NCBI GenBank assembly: GCA_033439765.1
Contig: JAULSN010000006.1
Location: 1,984,001 to 2,048,000, forward strand
Direction of reading: 5' to 3'
Length of the DNA: 64,000 nt
Source of the DNA: Lasiosphaeria ovina
Taxonomy: Eukaryota > Ascomycota > Sordariomycetes > Sordariales > Lasiosphaeriaceae
This document shows positions 53,698 to 63,298 of this stretch, in pieces. Below the pieces are notes generated by a model that was not told where the DNA came from, ran no database searches, and saw only the letters and a program-made list of their open reading frames with translations. Numbering within the stretch: position 1 is the stretch's first letter; each line of letters starts with the position of its first letter. Made by a program: the position numbers and the translations under genes.

Positions 53698-54750
53698 ATG
53701 CCTTCCAAGTACTCACTCGCCACGCCGTTTCTGGCTCTGTGCAGCGCCGCTGTCGGCCAACTCACGCAGCCGCAGCTCAACAGCTGGCGGCAGCCCTCTT
53801 TTGGGTATCCCGAAACGACGGACGGCAACGTGGGCACCTTCAAGTCGCTCGACCTGAGCCAGGCACGCTTCTCGCTGCTGTTCAACAACTACGACAACTA
53901 TGCCGGCTTGTACATCCAGTCGTCGTCGGCCAACTTCATCACCGACTATAAAGTCGACGCCGTCATAAGGAACGCCGACCCCATCGTCGGCCGCGTGTGC
54001 GGCGCCACGTCCAACTTCACCCTCATCACCTTCACGGACCCGGCCACGGGCAACCCGTGGATCCGCACCGACACCATGTTCGTCAACGTCGTCAACACGC
54101 TCGGCTCCAACAGCAACGCCATCATCAACGAGATCTACCCCATCTACCAGGGCGACTCCATCTTCGACCCGGGCAACACGGTGCCGTGCCCGCCCGGCGG
54201 ACCCTCGCCACCTGCAACCACCACCACCACCACGGCCATCCCCTCCTCAACCACCGCCCCACCCACCGGCACGGCCACGCAGCCGCCCGCCTCACTCACC
54301 GTGCCAGGCCACCCCGAGGCCACGCTCGCGCGGTGGGCCGCGGGCACGACGTCGGGCGGGTTCACGCTCTCGCCGATCCTGATCGACGCCACCGGGTACA
54401 TTGACGACTACGACCCCAGCACGGCCGACACGCCCGGCAGCACCTTCTCGTTCCTCTTCAACGCCGCGCAGCGGTACCGCGGCCTGTACGTGCAGGCGCC
54501 CGCCGGCAGCGCCGCCGGCATCCCCGCCCTGCACATCACCACGTACGACAACAGCATCAGGACGTCGTGGACCGTCGGCACGCTGGCCGCCGATCCGACG
54601 GCCGAGTTTGCCGTCATCAGGTTTGTCGACCACACGGGCGTCGAGGCCACCGTGTCGCTCGACGAGCTGTTCTTTGCGTTTGACGGCCCGGCCGCGCCCA
54701 TTGCCGAGATCTATCCCATCTATGAGGGGGATACTATTGTTAATGTCTGA
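53698..54750 (+). CDS. secreted protein with two homologous modules
   Basis: 350 residues, intronless. Residues 1-20 form a signal peptide (hydrophobic FLALCSAAVG, then QLTQ). Two modules of about 110 residues follow: module 1 at 46-157 and module 2 at 238-348. They align over the whole length: RFSLLFNNYDNYAGLYIQ against TFSFLFNAAQRYRGLYVQ at the start, and NEIYPIYQGDSIF against AEIYPIYEGDTIV at the end. A Thr/Pro-rich linker (about 158-215, with TTTTTT), probably O-glycosylated, joins them. Alternating hydrophobic residues suggest beta-sandwich modules. There is no catalytic motif that I recognise. It could be a cell-wall or carbohydrate-binding protein or an effector; this is inference. The family is unknown to me. 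Confidence 0.8.
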   Translation: MPSKYSLATPFLALCSAAVGQLTQPQLNSWRQPSFGYPETTDGNVGTFKSLDLSQARFSLLFNNYDNYAGLYIQSSSANFITDYKVDAVIRNADPIVGRVCGATSNFTLITFTDPATGNPWIRTDTMFVNVVNTLGSNSNAIINEIYPIYQGDSIFDPGNTVPCPPGGPSPPATTTTTTAIPSSTTAPPTGTATQPPASLTVPGHPEATLARWAAGTTSGGFTLSPILIDATGYIDDYDPSTADTPGSTFSFLFNAAQRYRGLYVQAPAGSAAGIPALHITTYDNSIRTSWTVGTLAADPTAEFAVIRFVDHTGVEATVSLDELFFAFDGPAAPIAEIYPIYEGDTIVNV

Positions 54751-55012
54751 TTTAACTACTGCCAGTGTGTCTTGGAGAAAGGGGGTGCTTCGCATCCTCA
54801 AGGGGAAGTGGTTGAATGCGGTATCAGGATAATAAATAGATAATGCATTAATTAATTGCCTGCTCCCCTGGATGATGCACGCGTCGTGAAGTGCTCCCAT
54901 ACAGCATGATTGCCCAGACCCCTGGTTAGCCACAGCTTCTCACAAGGCTCCCGAGTCCCACTCAAACAACTTGCAACAACCACAGCTTCAAGACACCTTC
55001 TCACTCCGCTCC
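54751..55012. other. short 3'-3' spacer
   Basis: Convergent ends of the secreted-protein gene and the reductase gene. Nothing else is seen. Confidence 0.4.
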
Positions 55013-56224
55013 TCAATCAATCCGATACACGAGCTTCTTCCCACTGACCTTCCCCTCGCGCATAGCCTGCAGGCCCTCGAAAACTCCTTCAAGCCCACCC
55101 TCGCCAACCTGCACAGGATGCACGCGAATGCGGCCCTCAGCGAGCAACTTCTCCGCCAGCGCCCAGAACTTCTTGCCAAACTCGAACTCCTCGGGCTTGG
55201 CTGGAACATCCATGGCCGGCCCGAGCCTGAACGGCTCGCCAATGACGGCGTACCCGAGGGTGAACTGCACCGTGACGTCTTCGCGCGCCGACTTGCCCTG
55301 CGCCGTCAGGCTGGTGATGACGCCGCCCGCGGGGCCCAGCGCCGCCGCGCACACGTCCGTGCTCGCCTGGTCGCCGATGCAGTCCAGCGCGAGGCCCAGG
55401 GGCGCGGCCGCCGTGTGCGCGCGGATCTTGGCCGCGCACTCGGGGTCCTTGTAGTCGAACACGGCGTCCGCGCCGAGGGATTTGATCAGCTCGAAATTGG
55501 CCGGCGAGGAGGTCGCGACGATGTTGGAGCAGCCGGACAGCCGTGCGAACTGTACTGCGAGCGTGCCCGTCGCGGTGCTCGCGCCGTAGATCAGCAGCGG
55601 CACGTCGGCTTTGGTGCTCGCGCCAGGCAGCGGCAGCTTTAGCGACCGGTAGAGCGCCTGGCCGACGGTCGTGATGCCGACGCCCAGCGTGCTGGCGTCT
55701 TCGTCGGAGACGCCGTCGGGGATCTGGCGCGGGCGGGGGGTTGTTAATTAACTCGCGGATGCATACGCCCCCTGGCCGCCAGGTGGTGTGATTATTAACC
55801 TGGGGATGCAACATGACACGCACCTTGAGCCACAGGTCTCCCTTGGCCACGAGGTACTCGGCAAAGCCGCCGTCCTCGAGCTGCGACTGGTTGCCGCCGT
55901 GCACGAACCCGGCGATGCGGTCCCCCTTCTTCCACGCCTTGGTCACCTTGGGCCCAATCTCCTCGACCACGCCGGCGAAGTCGCAGCCCGAGGTCGCGCC
56001 CGCCGGACCGGCAAAGTCAATGTGCTTCCTGTTGGGCCATGATTAATACTTCGGCCAGCCAGCCAGCCAGCACACCTCCTTGGATGGGGAGAAGCGCCTT
56101 ACCAGTCGGTGGGATTCAGCGCCACGGCCTTGACCTTGACGAGGACATAGTCGTCCCGCAGCGCAGGGACAGGCACGTCCTGGATCTCGGCCTTGCCCTT
56201 GGAGACGATCTTGATGGCCTTCAT
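55013..56224 (-). CDS. medium-chain NADPH reductase (ToxD/enoyl-reductase type), three exons
   Basis: Exons 56224-56103, 56028-55824 and 55723-55013; introns of 74 and 100 nt (GTAAGG...CAACAG and GTGCGT...CGCCAG). The product has 345 residues. The N-terminal GroES-like domain has [20 protein letters not shown] and [12 protein letters not shown]. The Rossmann domain has [20 protein letters not shown], the dinucleotide-binding loop, and a typical [20 protein letters not shown]. The structural zinc Cys set of alcohol dehydrogenases is absent, so this is a zinc-free quinone-oxidoreductase or trans-enoyl-reductase type, as in stand-alone ER partners of polyketide synthases (LovC). No PKS gene is in the window. 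Its neighbours, the peroxidase and the alpha-dioxygenase, suggest an unsaturated or aldehyde lipid substrate, but that is inference. Confidence 0.88.
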
Positions 56225-57147
56225 GGTGTCTGATCGGTGTCTGCGGTCTCGTGGCTGGGTCTGGGGAACGTGTTGGAGACGATGGCGAGCAAGCGGGGGG
56301 GGGGGGGGGGGTGTCGAGTTGAACTAGCCAAGACACTGCCAGCGGGCGGGCGGCAACCTCTTATAGGCCAACGGGCGGGCTATAATGAACCTACGGAAGC
56401 AGGTACACACCCCCGCGTGCCTCCGCGGCATTAGACGCTCGTTGCGCCCAACGGGAGCCGTGCCGCCCCGCACGTTTTGAATTTCTAAGCACGTCTTCTT
56501 CCAGGCCCCCACGCAACTTTGAGAGCGGAGATTGCGGGGATAAGAGCCTGTGGAATGGAATGGTTGGTCTTGGCTGACGCGCTCCGGAGGATTAGTTCTG
56601 CCTGCAGCTCTCGGATTCAATATCCGCTCAGAGTCGAACCAGGTAATTAGCTGTGCTCTCCACTGACTGTCTCGACTGATTAAAGAGTCGTTGAAATTCG
56701 CTGGATGTGCTCACCGGAGCGTCCCACCGTGCCAGAAACGGGCAACTCGACAACACTTCCAAGCCACAGAATACTTGCACAAAACAGGTGCCCCAAAGTC
56801 AACTCGTGAAATCTGTACTGTGGGTGGAGAGACAGAGCGAGCGACCTGTCCACATTGTCGACTCGGCCAATGTTCACCATGGCTAACGCAAGACCATCGT
56901 TAAGAACATGAACAACAATGTTAACCACAGGCCCATGCCCTATTACTTTCTCTCTGCCCTAGCTGGGTGAGCCAAGTCGAAAAGATATAATAGTTGACAA
57001 ATGAGAGCTGGTATCAATGTGACGAGAACGGAACCTGGACAGAATCCGCCAAAGACAGGAAAGCAACAAGAACGAGCCCCCCCCCCCCATCCCCCGCGAA
57101 CAAAAAAAGGAAGTAGAAGCAAGAAAACCAAAAGAAGAAACATTGAA
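56225..57147. other. intergenic with poly-G tract
   Basis: Upstream of the reductase. It holds a 17-base G-run (56295-56311) about 70 bases before the start codon of the reductase. A C-run lies at about 57079-57087. No gene. Confidence 0.4.
56295..56311. repeat. poly-G tract, 17 bases
   Basis: Uninterrupted G run; the reductase mRNA or promoter strand carries poly-C here. Confidence 0.95.
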
Positions 57148-58044
57148 CTATTTCACCCCGCCAAACCACAGATAATACGCCAGCTGCAGCGTATTCGCCA
57201 CGAGCCCCGTCAGGTGCCGCGTGCTCTGATTCTCCAGCACGACATCCGGGAACCGCTCCAGCGTATAAAACTCGGCCAACACGTCCCTATCCAGCCTGCC
57301 GCCAACATCGGCGGTGTGCAGAAAACTGACCGTCTGCACCAGACTCACAAAGTACAGCCGCCACGACAGTCCCGCGGAGGGCGGGCTGTCGCTCTTCTCC
57401 TCGCGCTCGCGGCGGCGGTACGTGGCGGCGAGCGAGCGCACCGTCGTCGCTCCGTCGTCGCCATTCACCCGCGCCGCGTCGGCCTGCATGGCGGCGAACA
57501 TGGACGGCTGGAACGTGTAGTTGTCGCCGTGCCGGAAGTCGAGCCGCGTGAACGACACGTCGCGCTCCACCACGCCGTGCCGCCGCATGTCGACGAGATC
57601 GAAGGTGTTGGTCTTGGCGTGCAGGAAGGGCTTGAGCTGGGACGCGAGCGTGTGTGCCAGCACGCTGTCCATGTGCAGCGCTGTCATCAGCGCCGCTTCG
57701 GCGCGCGCGATGCTGATGTTTTTGCCGTCGCGGGGGCTGGAGGGGGTGTTAGGTGAGCTTTTCTCTTTCTTTCTTTTTGTTTTCCGTTGTTGTCGAGTAT
57801 CAAGTGTGAACTGGGGAGTGAAGTGTTGGAGAGTGAAGTGTTGGAGAGTGAAAAGAGAGGAGAGGACTCACAGATATCCCTGGTTGGCCAGCGCATTCAT
57901 GGCCGGACACGGCCCGCGCGCCGAGATGTCGCCCCTGACATAGCCGTGGTCCTTTTCGGCCTGGATCTTGGCAGCCTCTTCGTCTCGTTCGCGAGACCCG
58001 AACGGGAGGTAGCTCCGGAGGGCGTGGAAGATGGATAGCTGCAT
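57148..58044 (-). CDS. heme-thiolate peroxidase (chloroperoxidase/UPO family), two exons
   Basis: Exons 58044-57872 and 57736-57148 with a 135-nt intron (GTGAGT...CTCCAG); 253 residues, the size of short-type family members. The heme-ligand motif is complete: RGPCPAMNALANQGYLPRDG, with Cys46 in P-C-P and the helix crossing the intron. The acid-base motif, E-H-D-x-S in chloroperoxidase, is here ERDVSFTR with Glu115 kept. There is no convincing signal peptide (MQLSIFHALRSYLPFG is short and followed by charged residues), so this is probably intracellular like StcC of sterigmatocystin biosynthesis. The family carries out peroxygenation, halogenation or epoxidation. The intron holds a 15-bp direct duplication (57821-57850). 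It is divergent from the alpha-dioxygenase gene, so co-regulation is plausible. Confidence 0.9.
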
Positions 58045-58687
58045 CTTTGCTGAATTGTGATGATCTGGCAACGGTTGCACGACAGCTCGGCTGATGATGG
58101 CACGGGAGAGTGTTCGGGTTTATACCCGGATTGGCGGCAGAGGGCGACCTCAACCAGGCGAGCTTATGGACGAAATTAAGTGCGTACGAGAGCAGCCTCG
58201 TGAGCGTGCCAGTGGCAGGCAGTCACATTTTACGTGTGGTTGCATTCCGAGCCATGTTGAGCCGGGTGGTAACTTCTCACGTCAGCCTTACTCATCGGTT
58301 GCCACGACCTTTATCCCATGACAAGTGGCCCCGGAACCGCATCCGTAGTGCTAGTGCTCAGCCCGTCGTCTGTCTTACACTACACTAGACCGGCGAATTA
58401 AGCCAAGGACCCCTAATGTCTGACAGTCTTACTCTAGCAGCGGCACACTAAAGCGGTTAGGGCTACTCGTAAGTAAGCTGCCCGCCAATGGCAGCGAGGC
58501 CATAGTCATCATGCTGCCGCAGCCCCCCGGACCATGCAGCCCCTTGAGGTTCATAACAGGGGTGTGGGTGCTGTGCCGCACTCGGCCGACCGACCGGCCA
58601 GCTGCCCCCGTCTATCCCCGCTGTGTGGTTTGCTCGCATTTGCGGCATTTCAGGGCCAGCACATGCAGCGAACTAACATCCTTCACG

Positions 58688-58688
58688 A

Positions 58689-58720
<32 letters not shown>

Positions 58721-58722
58721 CG
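58688..58722. repeat. ACGC microsatellite
   Basis: About nine perfect ACGC units. Confidence 0.95.
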
Positions 58723-58965
58723 AACAGCTTGACCAGTCCAGCGGTGCTCCGCGAAGCAGCCCACAAATGACGCGCAGATGCGGCCGTGTCTTGGAGCGCT
58801 TCGTGGTCGTTCGGACTACCCCTGCCCGTCTCGGACCTTGCGGCCAGCATGTGCCAGGTGTGGGTGTGGGTGTGGGGAGGCGCCGTCTTACCACGCTAAA
58901 TTTCACGCCAACATGGGACGGTGGGAATCGGACGTGGCCGGGGTAAATACACGTACACACGGAAC

Positions 58966-58990
58966 TGGCATGGCATGGCATGGCATGGCT
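58966..58990. repeat. TGGCA pentamer repeat
   Basis: Five tandem units, the last ending in T. Confidence 0.9.
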
Positions 58991-59383
58991 TGCTCACGTC
59001 AGGCACTACTCTCACATGCCGGGGAGTGCGCGTCTGACAGGCCCTCTGATAGGGCTGGATCCGGGTTCAGCCCGCCACGGTCTTATCCTTCGTCCGTGGC
59101 AGCCTGCACTGCACTGCACCCACCGCAACGCCCGCGTCAGCCCTACCGAGCTATGTTTGGCGTGAAGCAAGCTCGGCAGGAGCGGTTGTGAGGGGGGTAT
59201 CGACCATTGCTACCCTGGAGACGAAGTATAATTATGCGTGACCCCGTGTCTGGCAGCTTATCCGGGCATCTACCTTCATCACTTCCTGTTTTTCTTTCCA
59301 GCTAATATTGTTATCTAGCCGCCCATCAAAACGAGCCCAGTTCAAGACATATTTCGGGTCGACCTCGTCGGTTCCGGTCAGCC

Positions 59384-61529
59384 ATGGCTCCATCTGCCCC
59401 TGCATCTGACAGCAACAGCAACAACGGGAAAAACAGCAGCGTCAGCAACGTTACCGTGACAAAGCAAAAGCCAGAGGACCAACATGCCGAGCTTCTTCCG
59501 TCGTTCCAGCCCGGCTTCACAGACCGGCTCGGCATCGGCGCCTTCAAGCTGGTCAACAAGGTGATCCCGTGGTACAAGCTGCCGGGGTTCCTGGGGGCCT
59601 TCAACCTGGCCTTTCTGCGCATCGAGCTGCGCCAGTTCAACCTGCACGACGGCTACGCGTCGGGGGCGGCGCAGGGCTCGGCGGCCTCGGAGCCGCTGAC
59701 GGACGAGCGGTTCCTCGGGGCGCGCAACTCGGACGGCAAGTTCAACTCGCTCCAGATGCCGCTGATGGGGTGCGCGGGCATGCGGCTGGGGCGCAACTTC
59801 CCGCGCCAGTTCACGCCGCGGCCCAGCGACGAGGACCTGATGAATCCCAACCCGCGCACCATCAGCAACCTGTTCATGGCACGCAAGGAAGGCGGCTTCG
59901 TGCCGGCCACGACGCTGAACCTGCTGGCGGCGGCGTGGATCCAGTTCCAGATCCACGACTGGTTCAACCACGAGGAGAGCGCCGCGCAGACGCTCGACGT
60001 GCCGCTGCCCGCCGGCGGCGACCCGTGGGTGCAGGAGCACATGCGGCTGCACCGCACGCAGCCCGACGCCGTGCTCGACCCGTCCGACGTGGCCTGCCCG
60101 GGCTACCGCAACCTCAACACGGCCTGGTGGGACGGCAGCCAGATCTACGGCTCGAGCGAGGCCGTCACCCAGACCCTGCGCTCCAAGCTGCCCGACGGCA
60201 AGCTGGCCCTCGACGAGCGCGGCTGCGCGGCCTTCCTGCCCCGCGACCCCGACGGCAACCCCCTGACGGGCTTCAACAGCAACTGGTGGATCGGCATGGA
60301 GCTGCTGCACACGCTGTTTGCCCTCGAGCACAACGCCATCTGCGACAAGCTGCGCGGCGCGTATCCGAGCTGGACGGGGTGAGGCCCCCCTTTGTTTCAC
60401 CGGACTGAGAGTCTGAGCTGACACGCATGACCCGCACCAGAGACCAGATCTTCGACAAGGCGCGGCTCGTCAACTGCGCGCTGATGGCCAAGATCCACAC
60501 GGTCGAGTGGACGCCGGCCATCCTGGCCCACCCGGCGCTGCAGGTGGCCATGTCGGCCAACTGGTGGGGCATCGTGGGCGAGAAGCTGACCAAGCTGGTC
60601 GGCCGCGTCTCCAAGACGAGCGAGATCATCAGCGGCATCCCCGGCAGCGGCGCCGAGCAGGACGGCGCGCCCTACTCGCTGACCGAGGAGTTTGTGTCCG
60701 TCTACCGCATGCACTCGCTGATGCCGGGTAAGTACCTCCTCTCCTCTCCTCTCCTCTCGTCTCGCCGTGCCTGTGCTTGCTTACACTTACACGCTGTTGA
60801 CGGGCAGACAACATCGCCTTCTTCGACGCGACCTCGGGCGCGCACAAGTCGACGATCCCGCTGCCGGACCTGACGTTCGCGCACGCGCGCGACCCGCTCG
60901 TCGGGGCCGAGCCCGCCGTCAGCTTCGGCGACGCGCTGTACTCGTTCGGCATCAACTACCCCGGCGCCATCACCAACAACAACTACCCCAACTTCCTGCG
61001 CGGGCTGACGACGCCCGACGGCCAGACGCGCGACCTGGGCACGGTGGACATCCTGCGCGACCGCGAGCGCGGCGTGCCGCGGTACTGCGAGTTCCGCCGG
61101 CTGCTGCGGCTGGACGTGCCGCGCACGTTCGACGAGCTGGTGGGCGGACACAACCCGGCGCTGGCGGCCGCGCTGTCCGAGGCCTACGGGGGCGACATCG
61201 CGCTCGTCGACGCGCTGGTGGGCTCGCACTCGGAGCCCGTGATCCCGGGGTTCGGGTTCAGCGAGACGGCGTTCCGCGTCTTCATCCTCATGGCCTCGCG
61301 CCGCCTCAAGTCGGACCGCTTCATCGCGACGGCCTGGAACGCCGACACGTACACCCCCGAGGGCTTCCGCTGGGTCCAGGACTCGGGCATGAAGGACGTC
61401 CTCGGCCGCCACTTCCCCGAGCTCGCGCCCACGCTCGCCCGCAGCAAGAACGTCTTTGCGCCCTGGGACATGCTGGCGGGGAGCAAGACGTATGGCGGCG
61501 TCGAGACGAATGCGCCGGCCAAGAAGTAG
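59384..61529 (+). CDS. fatty-acid alpha-dioxygenase (heme, cyclooxygenase-like), three exons
   Basis: Exons 59384-60378, 60441-60727 and 60808-61529; introns of 62 and 80 nt (GTGAGG...CACCAG and GTAAGT...GGGCAG). The product has 667 residues, near the 620-650 of plant alpha-DOX. It belongs to the animal-type heme peroxidase/cyclooxygenase superfamily. The distal His is in WIQFQIHDWFNHEE (His191). Tyr420 and the proximal heme ligand His423 are in EEFVSVYRMHSLMP, with the same three-residue spacing as Tyr386/His389 in rice alpha-DOX. Other alpha-DOX blocks are TAWWDGSQIYG, WWIGMELLHTLFALEHNAIC, RDRERGVPRYCEFRRLL and SETAFRVFILMASRRLKSDR. It should add O2 to the alpha carbon of fatty acids; the 2-hydroperoxide can lose CO2 to give an aldehyde one carbon shorter. 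There is no P450 part as in fungal Ppo oxygenases. Confidence 0.93.
60735..60758. repeat. CTCCT-type pyrimidine repeat inside an intron
   Basis: About four CTCTC/CTCCT units lie at the 5' end of intron 2 of the alpha-dioxygenase gene. Confidence 0.75.
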
Positions 61530-62165
61530 TGAATTAGGGCATGGGTGGGAGGATTGGCTTTGGAGTTTCGGGTGGCGATTGATACCAGTTGTTAATTATG
61601 GGCTAACTAAATTGTGCGAGTGTTGAGGTAATTTGCAAAGTGTCAAGATAAACCGGGTACTGAGTGTGACAAGGGGATCTGGCTGTAGGGCAAGACGGCC
61701 TGGAGCGAAGTGCTAGTACGCAATGACCCTCTTTGGCCTCAAGGTCCTTGTTTCCTTGCAATCTTATTGCCCAGAGGAAGACTGGCCTCGGTACTTGAAG
61801 GCTTACTTTGTTGGCCTGGTAAGGGCGGCTCCCTATATTCTATGATTGGATACATTCTTGCACTTGTCGTATATGCAGCACCCTGTCTCAGCTGAGTGAG
61901 CCACGTAGGCCTTACGGCCACTCATTCTTTCGCCGCATAATTCTTGAATTACACAGTCTTCCGGTAGGTCAACTGACTCTGTAGAAGGTGGTCCGTGTGA
62001 CACTGAGTGCTGCAGCTCAAAAGTCGATGTTTGAGAATTTGGAAAATCGTTTGCCTTGGGGGGTTGCAAAGTAACGCAAGAAATCATGGCCTTGGCGCCA
62101 AAGGAGGTCAAAGAATATAACTCTAATAGTTTCTAAGACATGCCGAAACTATTTATCTCCGTCCT
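61530..62165. other. intergenic
   Basis: No gene; 3' flank of the alpha-dioxygenase. Frames of 60-92 codons on the minus strand lack recognisable features. Confidence 0.4.
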
Positions 62166-62360
62166 TCTCCCCTCTCTTCATCTCCCCTCTCTTCATCCCC
62201 CCACCCTTCGGCCCCCTTCCTTCGTCTCCCCACCCTTCGGCCCCCTTCCTTCGTCTCCCCTTCCTCCGTCTCCCCACCCTTCGGCCCCCTTCCTTCGTCT
62301 CCCCTTCCTTCGTCTCCCCACCCTTCGGCCCCCCTCCTTCGTCTCCCTTTCCTTCGTCTC
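62166..62360. repeat. pyrimidine-rich minisatellite
   Basis: Interleaved units of CCACCCTTCGGCCCCCTTCC and TTCGTCTCCCC repeat about five times. It starts a few bases beyond the stop codon of the minus-strand small gene, so it is probably in its 3' UTR. Confidence 0.85.
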
Positions 62361-62370
62361 TAAATCTTAT

Positions 62371-62698
62371 TCAAGCACGGATGTTTTTCAATTCCTCCTA
62401 TGCAAACGTCAACACCAATGCCCTTGCCTCTGTTTAGTCATGTTGACTCGAGGGCACATACCTCTGTCAACTTCCGTGGCGTCGTGATAATATAGACGTC
62501 GTTATGGAGCTCAACTTCGAAATCTCCCTCTTCGAAAGCGGCTCTCAAGACTTGGAACATTTGAGCCTCGCTCACAGGAGCGGCGTGAATCCTGGTGGTC
62601 GCTGCAATGATCGTGGTCTCGGCGGATTGTTGCTGGGTCAGACTGTCACTGGCAGCAGCAGTAGAGCCCTCGGCCGCTTCGTGACCCAGCGTGGACAT
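62371..62698 (-). CDS. small two-exon protein, copy B of an inverted pair
   Basis: Exon 1 is 62698-62462 and exon 2 is 62397-62371; the 64-nt intron is GTATGT...GCATAG. The product has 87 residues. It is a clear paralogue of the gene at 41348-41674: MSTLGHEA against MSTPGHEA, SAETTIIAATT against VETTIIAATT, FEEGDFEVELHNDVYIITTP against FEEDEFEIEPYDDVYIITTP, and the same last exon (EELKNIRA). The intron position is identical. The upstream 300 bases also match in blocks. No domain is recognised. Its 3' flank carries the minisatellite. Selection seems to keep the protein frame, because differences are mostly substitutions and small indels in the N-terminal part. Confidence 0.75.
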
Positions 62699-63298
62699 GG
62701 CGAGAAGACGAAGAAGGTTGGCGATGGGAGATTGAATTGGGTTTTCCCACTGCTCGTGGGATGGTTACTTCACGAAAGAAATCGGAGAGAAATGATGCAG
62801 AGGGAGTAGACGCTGGAACAAATACATTGTGTCCGCGGGCCCAGACCGAGCTGAGAGGAGCAGATTCACATGAAACAAGCAATCAATCATGTCTACGCAG
62901 ATACGCGAAAATCCAGCTGTTGTGATATGATGACTTCTAGATTATTGGGAGTGGCAAACTGTGGATTGTGTGGCGTGGCCACTTTCGAGGATCAAACCGA
63001 AATCGGCGACGATCAGCCAGCAAATGCGAGATCGGTCGCTTCGTGCCACAACTCGGCGATCGGCCGAATGTTAGCCAGTAATTATCGAGAGCATCATTTG
63101 AACAAGGCAGTTAGCACTGTGGAAACTGGCTGCTCAACACACTCAAAACTCGAACAAATCATTTGCATCAGGCCGTGCTGGCCAATCCACATGGCCGGGA
63201 GCGTGGTTGCCGAGACAGCGGCCAGCCAGCAATGTGATTATGTCTCGCCCAGGGGGGGGGAAAAAATGTGACACCGCCAATTCCTCGATCAACATTGG
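62699..63298. other. upstream region of copy B; G-run at 63250-63259
   Basis: Contains blocks that match the upstream region of copy A in reverse orientation as far as about 63050. No further gene. Confidence 0.4.

Larger units (their letters stand above)
58045..59383. other. divergent intergenic region, peroxidase / alpha-dioxygenase
   Basis: 1.3 kb between two head-to-head oxidative genes, with an ACGC microsatellite and a TGGCA repeat (listed separately). TATA-like motifs are weak. A shared control region is possible. Confidence 0.4.

Noticed and set aside
58688..58722. CRISPR or regulatory array
   Set aside because: A plain tetranucleotide microsatellite without spacers.
55013..61529. 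Polyketide cluster based on the LovC-like reductase
   Set aside because: No PKS or NRPS sequence occurs in the window.
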